This document shows, piece after piece, positions 11,837 to 23,035 of a stretch of 64,000 nucleotides of DNA. The stretch is taken from assembly GCA_037042915.1 (NCBI GenBank), contig CM073204.1, positions 124,001 to 188,000 of the forward strand, in the 5' to 3' direction. The notes under the pieces were generated by a model. The model was not told where the DNA came from and searched no databases. It saw only the letters and a list, made by a program, of their open reading frames with translations. The stretch is from Auricularia sp. M13 (taxonomy: Eukaryota; Basidiomycota; Agaricomycetes; Auriculariales; Auriculariaceae). Every line of letters begins with the position of its first letter. The stretch's first letter is position 1. Position numbers and translations under genes: made by a program.

Positions 11837-12187
11837 TCAATGGGTCAGGAACTTGCGTCCCTTCTTTCGTCTGCGCGCAATGACGGCGCGGCCGCCCTTG
11901 GTCTTCATGCGCGCGAGGAAGCCGTGCTTGCGCTTGCGTTTGCGCTGCGACGGCTGGTACTCGTCGCCGCGCGACATGCACCGCACTTGCTGCATCGCGG
12001 GCAGCGCCATGTCCAGAATACTCGAGCCGGTCGCGGTCGGCGGCGCCAGCATGCGCGAAGCCGTCGGTCGCCGCGGTGCCAGGGTGAGAAGCGAGAATGC
12101 GCGACACGCGGGGCGCGGCGCGGCGGCCGTCCTTGACGCTGTGCGCAGCGTGGAGAACGCGAGGGTGCGTATTCGGTTCGCGTTCAT
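11837..12187 (-). CDS. MRPL34: Mitochondrial large-subunit ribosomal protein bL34m
   Basis: This single exon encodes 116 residues. The last 40 residues are the bL34 signature: [20 protein letters not shown], then [20 protein letters not shown]. The N-terminal ~70 residues are rich in Arg, Ser and Ala with few acids, as expected of a cleaved mitochondrial targeting sequence. I start at the ATG at 12187 because it opens that presequence; the frame stays open upstream to an ATG at 12292, which would add an unlikely leader. The protein binds 23S-type rRNA near the exit tunnel of the mitochondrial ribosome. It is transcribed divergently from the MARVEL-like gene. Confidence 0.9.
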   Translation of the reverse strand: MNANRIRTLAFSTLRTASRTAAAPRPACRAFSLLTLAPRRPTASRMLAPPTATGSSILDMALPAMQQVRCMSRGDEYQPSQRKRKRKHGFLARMKTKGGRAVIARRRKKGRKFLTH

Positions 12188-12600
12188 GGCCGTCAGCGCG
12201 CTGTTGAACGCGTCGAACGAAAATGGCCGGTAGCAGTTGCTTCCGGTCTGTGTCCGCGGATTGACCGGCACCGCCCACACTCCTCCAGGCACTCATGCCG
12301 CCGAGTTAATATACGACTCCACTTAAGCGGGTGGCGCGCTGTGCCTTGGTATGGAGAGTCTCGTATCTCAGAGTGCAAACTGACGTACCTTTGAATCCCA
12401 GCGGCGGGAAAAGTTCATTGAGCGGAATGTTTGCGCTGCCACCCCACCTGCGCATGTGGGTCGCGCGTCATAGTCGTGCCTCAGGGTATAAAGCCGTGCT
12501 TTCCTGGGCTGCGGCGTGAGACGGACGCCACCTTCACACCAAGTTACGAAGCGTCAGCACTTCTTGCACGTCGCGTGAAATCAATTGGGCTCGACTCAGG
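12188..12600. promoter_or_regulatory. Shared 5' region of bL34m and the MARVEL-like gene
   Basis: The two ATGs are 413 bp apart and face away from each other. A short TA word (gggtataaag, 12484-12493) lies about 110 bp before the plus-strand ATG. No other motif was recognised. Confidence 0.4.
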
Positions 12601-13208
12601 ATGGCAAGCTACCACCCGTTCCTCTTCCTACTCATCGCACTCCTCGCTATTGTTGAGATCGGTCTGACCGCATGGTTCGTCGACCACTTCAACGACGTGG
12701 GCTGGCCGACCGACCGGTTCCACTCGCTCATCATCCTCTTCCTTTGTACGTCTCCTCATCTCCTCACTGTGACCCTCCTCTCCGCTGCCGTATCGCTGAG
12801 GCTCTTATCATAATCAGTTACCGCGTGCTGGACGGCCCTCTTCGCACTCGCCTACGTCTGGTGGATCGTGAACGGCGTCGTGCACTTCCTCGCGTCGATC
12901 GCAGGGTCGGCCGGCTGGCTCCTCATCACTGCCATCCTCTGGGTCGTCGCCGCCGCGCTCTTCCACGACCTCATCCGCTACACGGACTGCTCCGGCACGC
13001 CCGTAGTCTCCATGTGCGTATTTCATTCCTCGTGCTCCCATCTCGCAGTTCCCTCTATTGCTTCGCTCATGAGTTGCCGCGCAGATGCCGCGAGGCGGAG
13101 GCCATAGAGGCCATCGGCTGGACTGAGTTTGCGCTGTGCATAATCACCCTCCTCGCCGCGTGCTTCTACGTGCGGTCCACGCGAAACGGATACGTGCGTC
13201 CCCCTTGA
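12601..13208 (+). CDS. MARVEL-like four-helix membrane protein
   Basis: Three exons (12601-12745, 12818-13013, 13085-13208) give 154 residues with four hydrophobic helices. The first starts within ten residues of the N-terminus (FLFLLIALLAIVEIGLTAWF). The second and third contain TACWTALFALAYVWW and GWLLITAILWVVAAALF. A Cys-rich loop follows (TDCSGTPVVSICREAEAIEA), then the fourth helix (TEFALCIITLLAACFYV). This layout matches small fungal MARVEL-domain proteins thought to act in membrane organisation. Function is otherwise unknown. The splice phases (1 and 2) are consistent and the frame is intact. Confidence 0.75.
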
Positions 13209-13666
13209 GCTTGAAGCCTGCGGGAGACGATACTGATACTTCGCGCTGCAGCGTTCGTCTTACTATGTCTGAATGAAAGCATGGGGAACAGTGCCGCCCG
13301 CATGCTTACGACTTGAACTTACGGACACACGACACACTAATGATTTGTTGTATCCCTTACTCCTTCCCCATTGTACAGAATGTGTACGCGATGGTAAATG
13401 AGAAGATTCGGTGTCAAGCTCTGTCTTCCGTCTCTTGCAGCGGATCAGCCTAAGCTTCAGGGAGACTGTTGGGGATGGTCATCACGCAAAATCGAAAATC
13501 AAGATTCTCATATCATTTTAGCTGTTCAACAACGTGAAAGCGTAATAGCACATCGCAATAACACAGCGTAGCAGCAAGGAGAGCCGGAACAACAAGCAGG
13601 AAAGCATAGATCTTTCAACGACGGGGAGCGACCGGGGAGGGGGTCAGGTTATTGGTCGAGTCTTGA
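13209..13666. other. Convergent 3' intergenic region
   Basis: This is the 3' flank shared by the MARVEL-like gene (plus strand) and the first F-box gene (minus strand). It is AT-richer than the coding DNA. No gene or repeat was recognised. Confidence 0.6.
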
Positions 13667-15244
13667 TCAAATTCTCAGCGCGTCCTCGGTCGGGAACCAC
13701 CATTTCCATGGGCCGCAATCATCATCCTCGAGCCAGCCAGAGCCGCATGAATCCAGCACGAGAAGCTGCGGGGCCGTGGCCTGCAGTGCGTGGACTTCCT
13801 GCATGCTCGCCACGATGAACCCGTCGAGCACAATGCGGAGCAACCCTCCTGGGCCCCTGGCGAGTTTCGCGTGCACAAAGTTGACAATATGCTGGGCCGG
13901 GATGGGCGAGCGCGGCCGGCGGTCCTCCGGGAATGGCAGCACGCGGGCGACGCGCAGGATGCTGACCCGATGTGCGCGCTGCTCCATGATCGGCGCCGGG
14001 CGGGGGACGTTGGGGCTGAGGGGTCCGAGATAGAGCGTGAGCACCTCTAGAGGGGGGAGGTCGGCCACGTCGAACAGAGGGAACAGCGGCTGGGGGACGG
14101 CGAGACGTCGGAGGGAGCGGAAGAGGCTCGCCACGGGGAGCGTGAGGAGGACGCGGCCGAGGTCGGGGAACGACAGGTCGACGACGGCGTCGTGCCCGTC
14201 CAGACGCACTGCGAACAGCTCCTCCCACGGGGCTTCGCCCTTGTCGACGCGCGCTATGTCGGGCAAGAGCTGGTCGCGGTAGCCGATCTCCACGGACTGG
14301 GTCTCGGCGCTCTTCGCGCGAATGACTGTCACTAGGAGCTGGGGGTTCACCGGGCCCGCCACTTCCGTCGAATTCAAGACCTTTGCGCTGAGGCAGATGT
14401 GTTGCACGTCGTGGAAAGTGTTGATGACGGTCTGCGCGTCGCAGAACGGCCACATTTGCAGGCGACGCAGCGGCGCATTGCGCAGATACTGGTCTGCGTC
14501 CCCGATCCCATCGTATGCGCCAATGGTGAGGTCGCGGAGGTTCCTCCACGACGCGATATGCCGGATTTGAGGTTCCCCTAAATCGTGTGCAAAGTCGAAG
14601 AAAAAGGACCTAACTCCTCTGAGGGCAGGGCCGGGGTTGAGGGGGAATGCGACATCGTCCAAGACGACCTCGCGCAGCCTTGGCGCGTCGTTGTTGAACA
14701 GGTTGTCCATCAACGGCACGTCGTCGTCGCCGCAGGTGATCAGGAAGCGAAATTGCTCAAGGATGGGCGCCGGCGTCCTTAGGACATCCTCCCAGCGTGT
14801 GCCCGACCACTCGTGGAGCTGGAGGGAGAGCGACTTGATGCGGCGCATCTGCGGGATGAGCGCGAACGGGATCGCACGCTTGAACGCGCCGTGCTGAGGC
14901 TCGATGTTGACGGCGTCAATGTGCGCGATGTCGGCCGCCCTGAGGGAGAGCTCTACGGTGAGCGGGAGCTGCTGGCTGCGCCGGAAAAGCTCGTTGAGGA
15001 CGGCGACGACGTAGCGCATGTCGCCCCGCGTCCGAGGGCAGATAGAAACCTTGCACCACAGGAGCGGGTGGTGCAGCAGGATGCTCCGCCAGGAGGAGCT
15101 GACGAGCGCTGCGACGAAGCGATCATGGTGCGATAAAAACGTTGCCGTGCGCTGGAGGAGCTCTGGAGGCAGCCTGTCGACTGGCGCCGGGGCTCGGCGT
15201 GCGCGCGTGAAGGCATTCTTGATTGAAAAACGTTTTGGGGCCAT
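13667..15244 (-). CDS. F-box / leucine-rich-type protein, paralogue 1
   Basis: This intronless ORF encodes 525 residues. Residues ~23-65 form the F-box (VDRLPPELLQRTATFLSHHD, then RFVAALVSSSWRSILLHHPLLW). The middle contains irregular leucine-rich segments (LRDLTIGAYD, LRRLQMWPF, LEVLTLYLGPL). The end is a conserved tail (SGWLEDDDCGPWKWWFPTED). F-box proteins are substrate adaptors of SCF ubiquitin ligases through Skp1; the substrate is unknown. It shares this layout and tail with two other full copies in the window at 20963 and 24562 but is on the opposite strand and the most diverged. It lacks introns although neighbouring host genes have several, which is common in expanded basidiomycete F-box families. 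Confidence 0.85.
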   Translation of the reverse strand: MAPKRFSIKNAFTRARRAPAPVDRLPPELLQRTATFLSHHDRFVAALVSSSWRSILLHHPLLWCKVSICPRTRGDMRYVVAVLNELFRRSQQLPLTVELSLRAADIAHIDAVNIEPQHGAFKRAIPFALIPQMRRIKSLSLQLHEWSGTRWEDVLRTPAPILEQFRFLITCGDDDVPLMDNLFNNDAPRLREVVLDDVAFPLNPGPALRGVRSFFFDFAHDLGEPQIRHIASWRNLRDLTIGAYDGIGDADQYLRNAPLRRLQMWPFCDAQTVINTFHDVQHICLSAKVLNSTEVAGPVNPQLLVTVIRAKSAETQSVEIGYRDQLLPDIARVDKGEAPWEELFAVRLDGHDAVVDLSFPDLGRVLLTLPVASLFRSLRRLAVPQPLFPLFDVADLPPLEVLTLYLGPLSPNVPRPAPIMEQRAHRVSILRVARVLPFPEDRRPRSPIPAQHIVNFVHAKLARGPGGLLRIVLDGFIVASMQEVHALQATAPQLLVLDSCGSGWLEDDDCGPWKWWFPTEDALRI

Positions 15245-15294
15245 GGGAATGAGAACGTCCGCCTGGGAGCTGGGGGCGTGGAGAGACGGGCCGC

Positions 15295-15420
15295 GGGCGG
15301 CATTCGGGTTATATACGAACCAGCGAAGCGTGGTGGTTGAGTTCGGACCTCGAATGCGATGATCAGATCTGCTAGGACCATGGTCACGGCCAACCTGCAG
15401 GTAAACAGCCGCCTCAGCAG
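15295..15420 (-). promoter_or_regulatory. Conserved F-box family 5' block, copy 1
   Basis: Read on the minus strand, this block contains ctgtttacctgcaggt, agatctgatcatcgcattcg and aggtccgaactcaaccacc, followed by a TATA word (gtatataaccc). The same series of words in the same order stands before the two plus-strand F-box genes. The ATG follows about 60-70 bp after the TATA word. It is likely the core promoter and 5' untranslated region. Confidence 0.6.
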
Positions 15421-17514
15421 ACCTTTATTGTCTGCTTACTCAGTGCCTTGGCTTCCGCAGCCCGACCTGCTGAGCATGTACGCGATATTGTTGAAAACGG
15501 AGCTCTGCGGAAGTTGCTGCCAGTAGGTCGGTCAAGCAGGCGGTCATAGCGGCAGGTCGTCGTCTACGCGGGGCCCTAGTGCCGCGTACGACTTGGGCTT
15601 TGGTCTGTCCGCGATACCAGGGACGTGCTGGACGGAAAACCGATTGCTCATGTGTACGCTTTGGATGTGAACACGAGGTGATGCATGCATCGGTTACGGA
15701 AACGGCAACACTCCGAAATCGTGGTTCTCCCGCTGTCAGAGAAAGAAAAAAAACGAACAAGCCGAGTCTGCCCATTTAGGAACAATAAGCAGCTTTTTCT
15801 TGTGCGAGCCATTTCGTTTTGTCTTCGCCGGCCTCTGCGCCAAGCAACGGGAGCCGTGGTGAAACCAAACATGCTCGGAAGCCCGCTCAGGTAGTCGCAA
15901 ACACTATCCCAGCGAGACTTCTGGGATAGTGCTTGTGACCGAGCTTGGAAAGCAGGGCCGGCGACGTTGCGTCCGTATTCCGAGATAATACGATGTTGAA
16001 GACTACCGACTAAGCCAACTATATGCATAGCGTGCGAGCGTGCGAAGATGGAGAACCGAGCGGTCCGAGCCCGGCGGGACATTGACCAGGGATATCTGAA
16101 GTCCTCAAAATACTCGAGGACTAGGTCATAAATCGTGCGGAACAGTTGATAAAAAACCAGAGGATTGTCGGCATATGATGTAGCGATGAATGTGGTGAGG
16201 GAGGTAAGTAGAGAGTATCACAGCGAGCTCGCAACACCTCGCAACGAAGTTCGCAGCGACATGTTGCCAGCAAGCCGTGGAAGGAAAGAAGGAAGATCAT
16301 AGTCCTCTCAGCTTGACTCGGACGCCGCGCAATCCGTGATTCAGATTATGAAATACTGAGAAAGTGCAAGGAAGCATGATCTGTGGATGGGTGATCTGGA
16401 GAGTGGAAAAAAAAGAAGTTAAGTGCTGAGCTGCGAGCGCGTTGTGGGATTCGTTGCGAGCGGCTGTTACGAGGTGTTGTGACCCGTTGCGACTTTCGTT
16501 GAGGATTTTGTCGCGACCTCAAGTTGCGAGTCGTAGCGTGATAGCCTAATGCCACGATAGCAGGGATAAAGAGAGGCACCCACTACGACCACATCTCGAA
16601 GAACGGAGTGCAGAGTTGGTGCGTGGCAAATGCAAGAGCGCACATTGTAGTGTGAGCCAGAGTCGCGAGCTACGCGCTCTGGGAGTCGTCATTCGCCGCG
16701 CGATGGCGACTGCCTTGTGCCACGTTTACAGCAGCCTGTAGGACATTCATGAAGACCAGGGTCGCGACAAATGACTGCGTACGGTAGCGAGAGGGCGCCG
16801 GTGTGTGGCCTACAGATACTAGCCGCAGAGTGCCACGTCGACGAAGAGAGGATTACTTGTGGACGGCGGTAGACAGGTAGATCCAGAGCTGAAGAGCCTC
16901 GTCAAGCACCAGAGTTATTTCGTGAGTTATAGCCAGTTCACGGGCAGACATATGTGAAGGCGTCGGTACCGTGACTACGGAGCAGGAGGAAGAGATGCAA
17001 GCACGGCCAAATCATCCTGCTCAGAATATGGGGTTAATTCTGCTGGCCTCGTCCCAGCAAGTGATCTGATGATAACTACACAGTCTGAGGGAAGCACTGG
17101 ATTGAGATGTGGTGAACATGGGCGGGCTGGACTAGACGGACTCGGAGAGCTGGATTCATTGAGCTGTAAAGGACGGAGGAAGGACGTCCCTTACTCTGCC
17201 TTACAGTAGTCAGGCTGCCCAACCACAAGCCAAGCTCGTGCTCTGCACGTGTACCTGCATGAAAAAGCGACGGTGTCCGCGTTCGGCGCCCGTTGTGGTG
17301 CTCTACAGCCTGCGGTAGTTCCGTTCAAACGCGTACGCGTTTCAGCAGTCAGCAAAAACGGAGACTACTGGTCGGCGCTCAGCAAGCACGCAGTTGCCAA
17401 AGCCGAAGTGCGTAATAATTGGGTCGGGGATCAACATGCGTACAAAGCGGCGACAAAGCGTGGGCTCTAGGATTCGGAAGGGTGGAAGAGAAGCGGGCCG
17501 GCGGCGACGACGCG
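15421..17514. other. Long stretch without a recognised gene
   Basis: No convincing ORF is seen on either strand. At 15902-15931 there is a perfect hairpin with 11-bp arms (cactatcccag / ctgggatagtg) and an 8-nt loop. Around 16220-16510 short words such as ctcgcaac and gttgcgag recur in both orientations. At 17327-17342 there is a 16-bp palindrome holding two ACGCGT boxes. The composition is close to neutral and no transposon ends were recognised. Confidence 0.5.
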
Positions 17515-18300
17515 TCACGGACCGCGCGCGTGCTGGGCCAGCTGGCGGACGAGCGCAGAGCGGAAGACGCTGGCGAGATGCTGCTGTCGACGCTGGGCGG
17601 CCGCGCCCGCCGCCGCGCCCGGGGCCGGCAGCTCGAGTGGCGGCGGCGGTGCGGGCGGGTGCGCGATGCGGTCGAGCGTCTTGCGGAAGCGCAAATGCAG
17701 GACTAAATCTGCAAGCAACAATGAGCAATGAGCATGAGCTGAGAGCTGCTGTTGTGTGAGCGTACCAGGGTTTGCGTCTGGGTCGGGGTCGAGGATGCCC
17801 CTTTCTGTATTCGCCGCGGCGCCCAGCTCGTGCGTGATGCACATCTGGACGAGCTGCAGCGCCAGGATGAGCAGGTTGACGCCGAGCAGTAGCAGCCGCG
17901 ACGGCACGCGGTCTGGGCAAGAGAAATGAGCTGGGTGGGCGAGCACAATGAACGCGGGGGCCGCGCACCGCTGCCGACAAAGTCCAGGATGAGGCCGCCG
18001 GTTGTCGAGACCGGGAAGAGCAGGATGAGGCTCGCGTGGGCGTGGAAGACGGCGATGGAGAGCATCCAGAGCCGCAGAGAGCGGTCGGGGACGAGGCGCG
18101 TTGGCCTCGACGCTGCGTACTGGGCGAACGCCCGCATTGCGAGGTCGAACACGTTCGGATACAGCAGGAACGAGAAGACCAGTAGCTCATAGCCGACCAC
18201 CGACAGCTGTAGCAGGCTGTGAGTACCAGGATAATGTGCCCAGCGTTGGCAGGCTCACCTCAGAGACAATGTGCTTTCGCTGCCCTGCATGTCTGTGCAT
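17515..18300 (-). CDS. DUF1746-like fungal membrane protein
   Basis: Four exons in transcript order (18300-18259, 18206-17969, 17912-17766, 17708-17515) give 206 residues, with introns of 52, 56 and 57 nt and consistent phases. Two long hydrophobic segments flank the core: VVGYELLVFSFLLYP near the start and LLLLGVNLLILALQLVQMCI in the middle. Between them is GGLILDFVGSDRVPSRL, which resembles the GLIIDFIG block of the fungal DUF1746 family. The C-terminal third is hydrophilic and Pro/Ala/Arg-rich. The start at 18300 is chosen because the first 14 codons splice in phase; an internal Met at 18194 is the alternative. Cellular role unknown. Confidence 0.6.
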
Positions 18301-18539
18301 CACATCCTTTCCGATCGGATGTCGCCGACTCTTCCTCCTGCCATCCCGCGAGAGCTTCACGATCCCGCCATTTCAATGTCTATAAATTTGTATTCTCGTC
18401 TAAAAGAGTACAGGCTCCTGTGAGTTCTCATTACAGAAGAAATTTGTATATTGGGGGAATTGGGACAAGGCGAAGACCGACACCCAATCAACCAGTAATA
18501 AGCTGTAGCCTCACTTCCACTTGACGTATTCTCCAACAA

Positions 18540-19110
18540 ACCACATCTCGCCGAAGCGAAGAATAGAGAAAAATTATGCCGCAAGAACCACAAAGCGGCT
18601 CAGCTGCAAACGCTTCACACACCACGCCGCACCGCGGAGGATGTGCACGGTACCACGCGAATATTAAGCCCATGGCTTCCGATTGGGAGCGCCGGAGCCC
18701 AACTAGACACGATGGTCATAGTAGGCGCGGACGTTCCCCACATAAAGCGCGAGGCTGGCGCGCGGGAATGCACGCCAAAATCGCGTCTGGGCAACCGCAC
18801 CAGCGCCTCCGCAGGCAGAAACTCGACCTGGATAATCCAGAGAGGAGTTCTCATCGCTGCGCTCCACCGGGGGGCTGCCCCGGTATCCCACACATAGCCC
18901 TTGCCACACACGTCCAACACGTGTGTGCAGCGCGCTGTAACGCACTGATATGCAAGAGAGCGCGTGGAATCCCGCGTCGACGCTTGCACCCCCAGCCTCG
19001 ACGGAGCCTACAGCATCGCATCGAGGCTGTGAGAGCGTCCCACGTTGCTGCCAGCGTGAGATTTCTCGTGGGGCGTGCAAGGTCAACGAAAAACTGTCCG
19101 CAGAACCAAC
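18540..19110 (+). repeat. Dispersed repeat R, copy 1
   Basis: It shares ordered words with 19446-19770 and 23036-23370: gccgaagcgaa...aaaattatgcc at the left, catagcccttgc...cacacgt in the middle, and gagatttctcgtggggcgtgcaa at the right. It is longer and more diverged in the middle than the other two. No ORF is conserved between copies, so this is a non-coding dispersed repeat of unknown class. Confidence 0.6.
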
Positions 19111-19445
19111 GATACCATTGACCCTACTGGCGACAGTCGGGGCAGCGCAGCGCGTTCCCGAGCCCAATGGGCGGCGCGAGCCGTGGGCGTCAGGTAGCTG
19201 AGTCACTGTGTGGCCGGCTGCTCTGTTCGTCCACAAAGGACAAAGGCAAGAGCGAAGATAGAAAGCGGAATGTGCCGCTCGCGGTTTTCAGAGTTTCTGG
19301 ACCGTACAGTTTCTCACTGGACACCATATGTATTTCTATTTGTGATGAATGCAATGCAGCCAGGCGGTATGTCAGGAGGTATGTACTGCATGTGCATATC
19401 TAATCTCCTACTAATAATCGAGCAGACCGGTCGGATGTGACAAAA

Positions 19446-19770
19446 TTCCGCCGAAGCGAAAGTGCAGTATAAGAAAAATTATGCCACACCGTTCACGGGA
19501 CAACTGACGGCCGCGCCGCTCCAGGCGTCGCCGCTGCGCGCCTTTGCGACCTCCTGCGGCCTCGCCATGCACGAATAGCCCTTGCCGTACACATCTGCAC
19601 GTTCAAGAGAGCTCATGCTATCCTGTTGCCGCCGCTTGCACCCCCCTCGGCGTGGCAGTCCGCCGAGAGAGAGCGTCCCAGTGTGAGATTTCTCGTGGGG
19701 CGTGCAAGGGCGGCTGAAGACTGCGGCGCCGCACGAACGACACCATTGATGCGGGCACGCAGCCTTCCAG
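19446..19770 (+). repeat. Dispersed repeat R, copy 2 (in unit A)
   Basis: It carries the words ccgccgaagcgaaag, gaaaaattatgcc, gaatagcccttgc and gagatttctcgtggggcgtg in order. It is closest to the copy in unit B, with which it was co-duplicated. Confidence 0.7.
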
Positions 19771-20739
19771 GGGCGGCGCAGCGGCGATTGAGATGGCAGC
19801 GCGAGCCGTGCAGATTGTGGTACCGTGAAGTTGGCTACTCTGCCACTCTGCGATGGACAAAAGAGCAGAGGTGAATGCGGACTTTCAAGAACTTTGCATC
19901 CTTGCCTGCCTACCAACGAACCTGACTTCTTCGCCACATACCAGTCAATGGCAAGGCTTTATGCAGCAGCTTGCGATGCAGCGCAGGCCCTTTCTTGTGC
20001 CCCGCACACCCCAGACCCGCCTGCATCATACCACCCCACGAACGTGTTGGATGATACTCTCCGGCGCAATTCAACTTGGATACTGTCCGCGCTGCGTCGA
20101 CGTCTACTGACTCGCACTATTCTCTGCCCCTCCGACGACATCACTCGACGTCTGACGTCTGATTCTCACGAAAGTCTACTGTCTGGCAAGTTCGACGTAC
20201 ACGTTGCAGTCGCCAGCTTGCTTGCTACCGCTGGCCTGTCCGTGCTGCTACATTGACTGTACCGCCCGTTCCAATGCTCGGCCTTCCTATGTCCCTTTTC
20301 GCACGCTAGGCTTCGATGTGACACACTCCAGGAGACGCTCGCTGACGGGCTGACGGGCTGTTGACGCATTCCACAACGGGAAAGGTGTATGCATCAGCTC
20401 ATGACCATCCGCCACACGTTGCGCCATCGTGCGAATTGGCAATTCGTCTTGGTTTCCCATTCTATCTGGGCTATAGGGCCGTGATAACGAGACGGCGTGC
20501 CACCATGTCCGCTTTGTTTGAGCGGCCCTAATGACACACCAGCTATTCGCTTACAACTATTACACCCGCTCGTGTGAACGATGCTGCTGCTTAGGATACT
20601 GTGAACCTCGACGCAAGAGCTGCTATGGTTTCAGAGTAGAGTGGGATGAAGCTCCCAGTCTCACTGGTAGCTGTTCCCAGCGAAGGTAACTGCTCCAGGG
20701 TTCCGTTCCGAGTCCCGGTCCAGCCTGACGGGCTGCGGG

Positions 20740-20890
20740 GCCAAGACACCTAATATTCACACACTAGCAGCCTTGTGGCGCCTGTTTGCCTGCAGGCTGC
20801 ACCCTGACAGATGTGATCACTGAATTCGAGGTCCGAACCCAACCACCTCGCTCGTTGGTTCATAACCGTACTGTACGTCCATCTCTGTAC
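20740..20890 (+). promoter_or_regulatory. Conserved F-box family 5' block, copy 2
   Basis: It contains ctgtttgcctgcaggct, agatgtgatcactgaattcg and aggtccgaacccaaccacct, then ttcataaccg where copy 1 has a TATA word. It is almost identical to 24338-24488. The ATG of the F-box gene follows at 20963. Confidence 0.6.
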
Positions 20891-20962
20891 ACTGTTCCAC
20901 GCTCACAGTTCCTTGGCAGACGTTCTCACTTACGCGGCCCACTGGCGACACAAGATTCTACC

Positions 20963-22516
20963 ATGAGCTCCACCTTCGCGCCTGGTTCACAGAACGTGGT
21001 GCTGACCGAGAGGATGCTGCCCGAGCTCTTTCATCGGATTGCGACGTTCCTATCGCACCATGATCGCATCGTCGCTGCCCACGTCAGCCGCTCCTGGAGA
21101 GCCACTCTACTGCAGGCTCCACTGCTGTGGTCCAATATCTCTCTCTGCCCACGCACTCGAGGGAACTTGGAGCATGTCGCCGATGCCCTCCAAGAGCTTC
21201 TCGGGCGCAGCCAGGGGATTCCGCTGACGGTGGAGCTCTCCCTCAAGGCCGACCAAAGCAAAGGCTCCGTCGTCGATGTGTCGTATTTCGACGATCCAAA
21301 CGGCGCATTCAAGCACGCGATCCCGTCTCTGCTCATTCCCCATATGGCGCGCATCAAGTCTCTGTCTCTGCAAATCCACGAGTGGTCGGGCACGGTGTGG
21401 GAGGACCTATTCAAGATGCCCGCCCCGGTCCTCGAACGATTCCGCCTCGCGATCACATGTGGCGAAGACGACGAGCCATTGCCCGACAACCTCTTCAACA
21501 ACTTCGCGCCGAAGCTACGCAATGTCCAGTTGGACTACGTCGTCATGCCCGAGAATCCCGCTCCCGCTCTCGCGGGCATTACGTCGTTCTTCTACGACCA
21601 GGCGCACTGCGTCGATGAAAGCAATCTGCGGCAGATCGCGTCCTGGAGGAACCTACAAGACCTCACCATCGGCGCGGACGATTTTATAGGCTTGCCGCCC
21701 GGCGAAGTTCTTCGCGGCGCACGGCTGCGGCGCTTGCAGCTGTGGAACTTCTGCGACACAGACACCATTTTGCGCGCCTTTCCCGACGCGCAGCACGTCT
21801 GCTTCAGCGCCGGGCTCGTCACAACGGATAGACTGGTGAACTCCGCGAATATCCAGCACTTATTGACTGCCTGCCAGGGGAACGGCAACGTCCAGGTCGT
21901 TGAGATCGGGTACCGCGAGCAGCTTTTCCCGGCCTTGAATGTGGACGACAAAGCCGACTTAGCTTGGTCCGGAGGCGCGATGCTCTTTGCTGTACGCCTG
22001 GATGGGCGCGACGTCGTCGTCGACCTGCCGTTCGCCAATTTGGGCCATATCCTGCTCGTCGACAGCCTCATCCGCAGGCTGCGCTATCTCGCCATCCCTC
22101 AGGAGCTGTTCCCTTTGTTCGATGTCGACAGACTGCCAGCCCTGGAGGCGCTGACGCTCTATGTTGGGCCGCTGCCGGCCAACGTCCCCCGCCCCGCGCC
22201 CGTCATGGGGCAGCGTGCGCATCGGGTCAGCATCCTGCACATGGTCCGCGTCCTCGCGAAAGCCGAGGACCACCTGCCGCCCTCTCCGATCCAGGTCCGC
22301 GGTATCATCAGCTTTATCCAGTCGAAACTTGCTGTAGATGCGCTGCGTCGCATCGTGCTTGAGGGTTTCACTCTGGCGACTGCCGAGGAATATCAGCTTC
22401 TTCGGGGAATCGTCCCCGATGTCTCTTTCATCCGAGGTGGCTCAGGCTGGCTCGAGGATGATGACTGCGGCCCGTGGAAATGGTGGTTCCCCACCGAGCA
22501 CGCGCTGAGAGTTTAA
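20963..22516 (+). CDS. F-box / leucine-rich-type protein, paralogue 2
   Basis: This intronless gene encodes 517 residues. I start at MSSTFAPGSQ (20963), which matches the start of paralogue 3. The frame is open 177 nt further upstream, but that part is the conserved promoter block. The F-box lies at ~14-60 (ERMLPELFHRIATFLSHHDR, then SRSWRATLLQAPLLW). Leucine-rich segments follow (LQDLTIGADD, LRRLQLWNF, LEALTLYVGPL), then the family tail SGWLEDDDCGPWKWWFPTEH. It has exactly the same length as paralogue 3, so the two are a recent intact tandem pair. The probable role is SCF adaptor; partner and substrate are unknown. Confidence 0.85.
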   Translation: MSSTFAPGSQNVVLTERMLPELFHRIATFLSHHDRIVAAHVSRSWRATLLQAPLLWSNISLCPRTRGNLEHVADALQELLGRSQGIPLTVELSLKADQSKGSVVDVSYFDDPNGAFKHAIPSLLIPHMARIKSLSLQIHEWSGTVWEDLFKMPAPVLERFRLAITCGEDDEPLPDNLFNNFAPKLRNVQLDYVVMPENPAPALAGITSFFYDQAHCVDESNLRQIASWRNLQDLTIGADDFIGLPPGEVLRGARLRRLQLWNFCDTDTILRAFPDAQHVCFSAGLVTTDRLVNSANIQHLLTACQGNGNVQVVEIGYREQLFPALNVDDKADLAWSGGAMLFAVRLDGRDVVVDLPFANLGHILLVDSLIRRLRYLAIPQELFPLFDVDRLPALEALTLYVGPLPANVPRPAPVMGQRAHRVSILHMVRVLAKAEDHLPPSPIQVRGIISFIQSKLAVDALRRIVLEGFTLATAEEYQLLRGIVPDVSFIRGGSGWLEDDDCGPWKWWFPTEHALRV

Positions 22517-23035
22517 TTACGAGTATGACATGACATTCACGAACGCGCCCCCAGATGAACGACCCCGACGATTAACAACATATGCTGTCTTGCTTTCTGT
22601 GCGGCTCTTCTCGCTGTTGTCACACTGTGTATTTGCGATGTGTTGTTACTTTGTCGCGTACTTGAACTGCTGAAATGAACAATCGCTTTATCCTGAAATA
22701 TTTGATCTCACGAGATTTGCGCGCAGAAGTGGCCAACGATTTTCAACGGCCTACTACGGGAAAATCGGGGCAGCGCCGTTCCTGAGCCCGATGGGCGGCG
22801 CGAGGTATCGGGCGTCTGGTAGCTCAGTCACCGTGTGGCCGGCTGCTCTGCTCATCGTCCGCGAGGGACGAAGGCAAGAACGAAATTATAAAACAGAATG
22901 TGCCGCTCGCGATTCTCAGTCTTCCTGGACCGTATTTCACGGCTCACCATACGTACTGTACTTGTGGTCTGGAGGAAGTAAGTACATTTAGATATCTAAT
23001 CTGTGACTCTGATCGAGCAGACCGGGACGAGACGC

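Larger units (their letters stand above)
19137..22705 (+). repeat. Tandem segmental duplication, unit A
   Basis: The unit starts at tcggggcagcg and carries repeat R, about 1 kb of flank, the conserved promoter block, the F-box gene and its 3' flank. It matches unit B (22767-26278) in the same order. The offset falls from about 3630 bp at the left to 3599 bp across the F-box gene. This tells of small indels in the flank but none of net length in the gene. Confidence 0.85.

Noticed and set aside
20640-20740. tRNA-like word (gagtcccggtcc) upstream of the F-box genes
   Set aside because: No cloverleaf could be drawn around it; it is simply conserved between the two tandem units.
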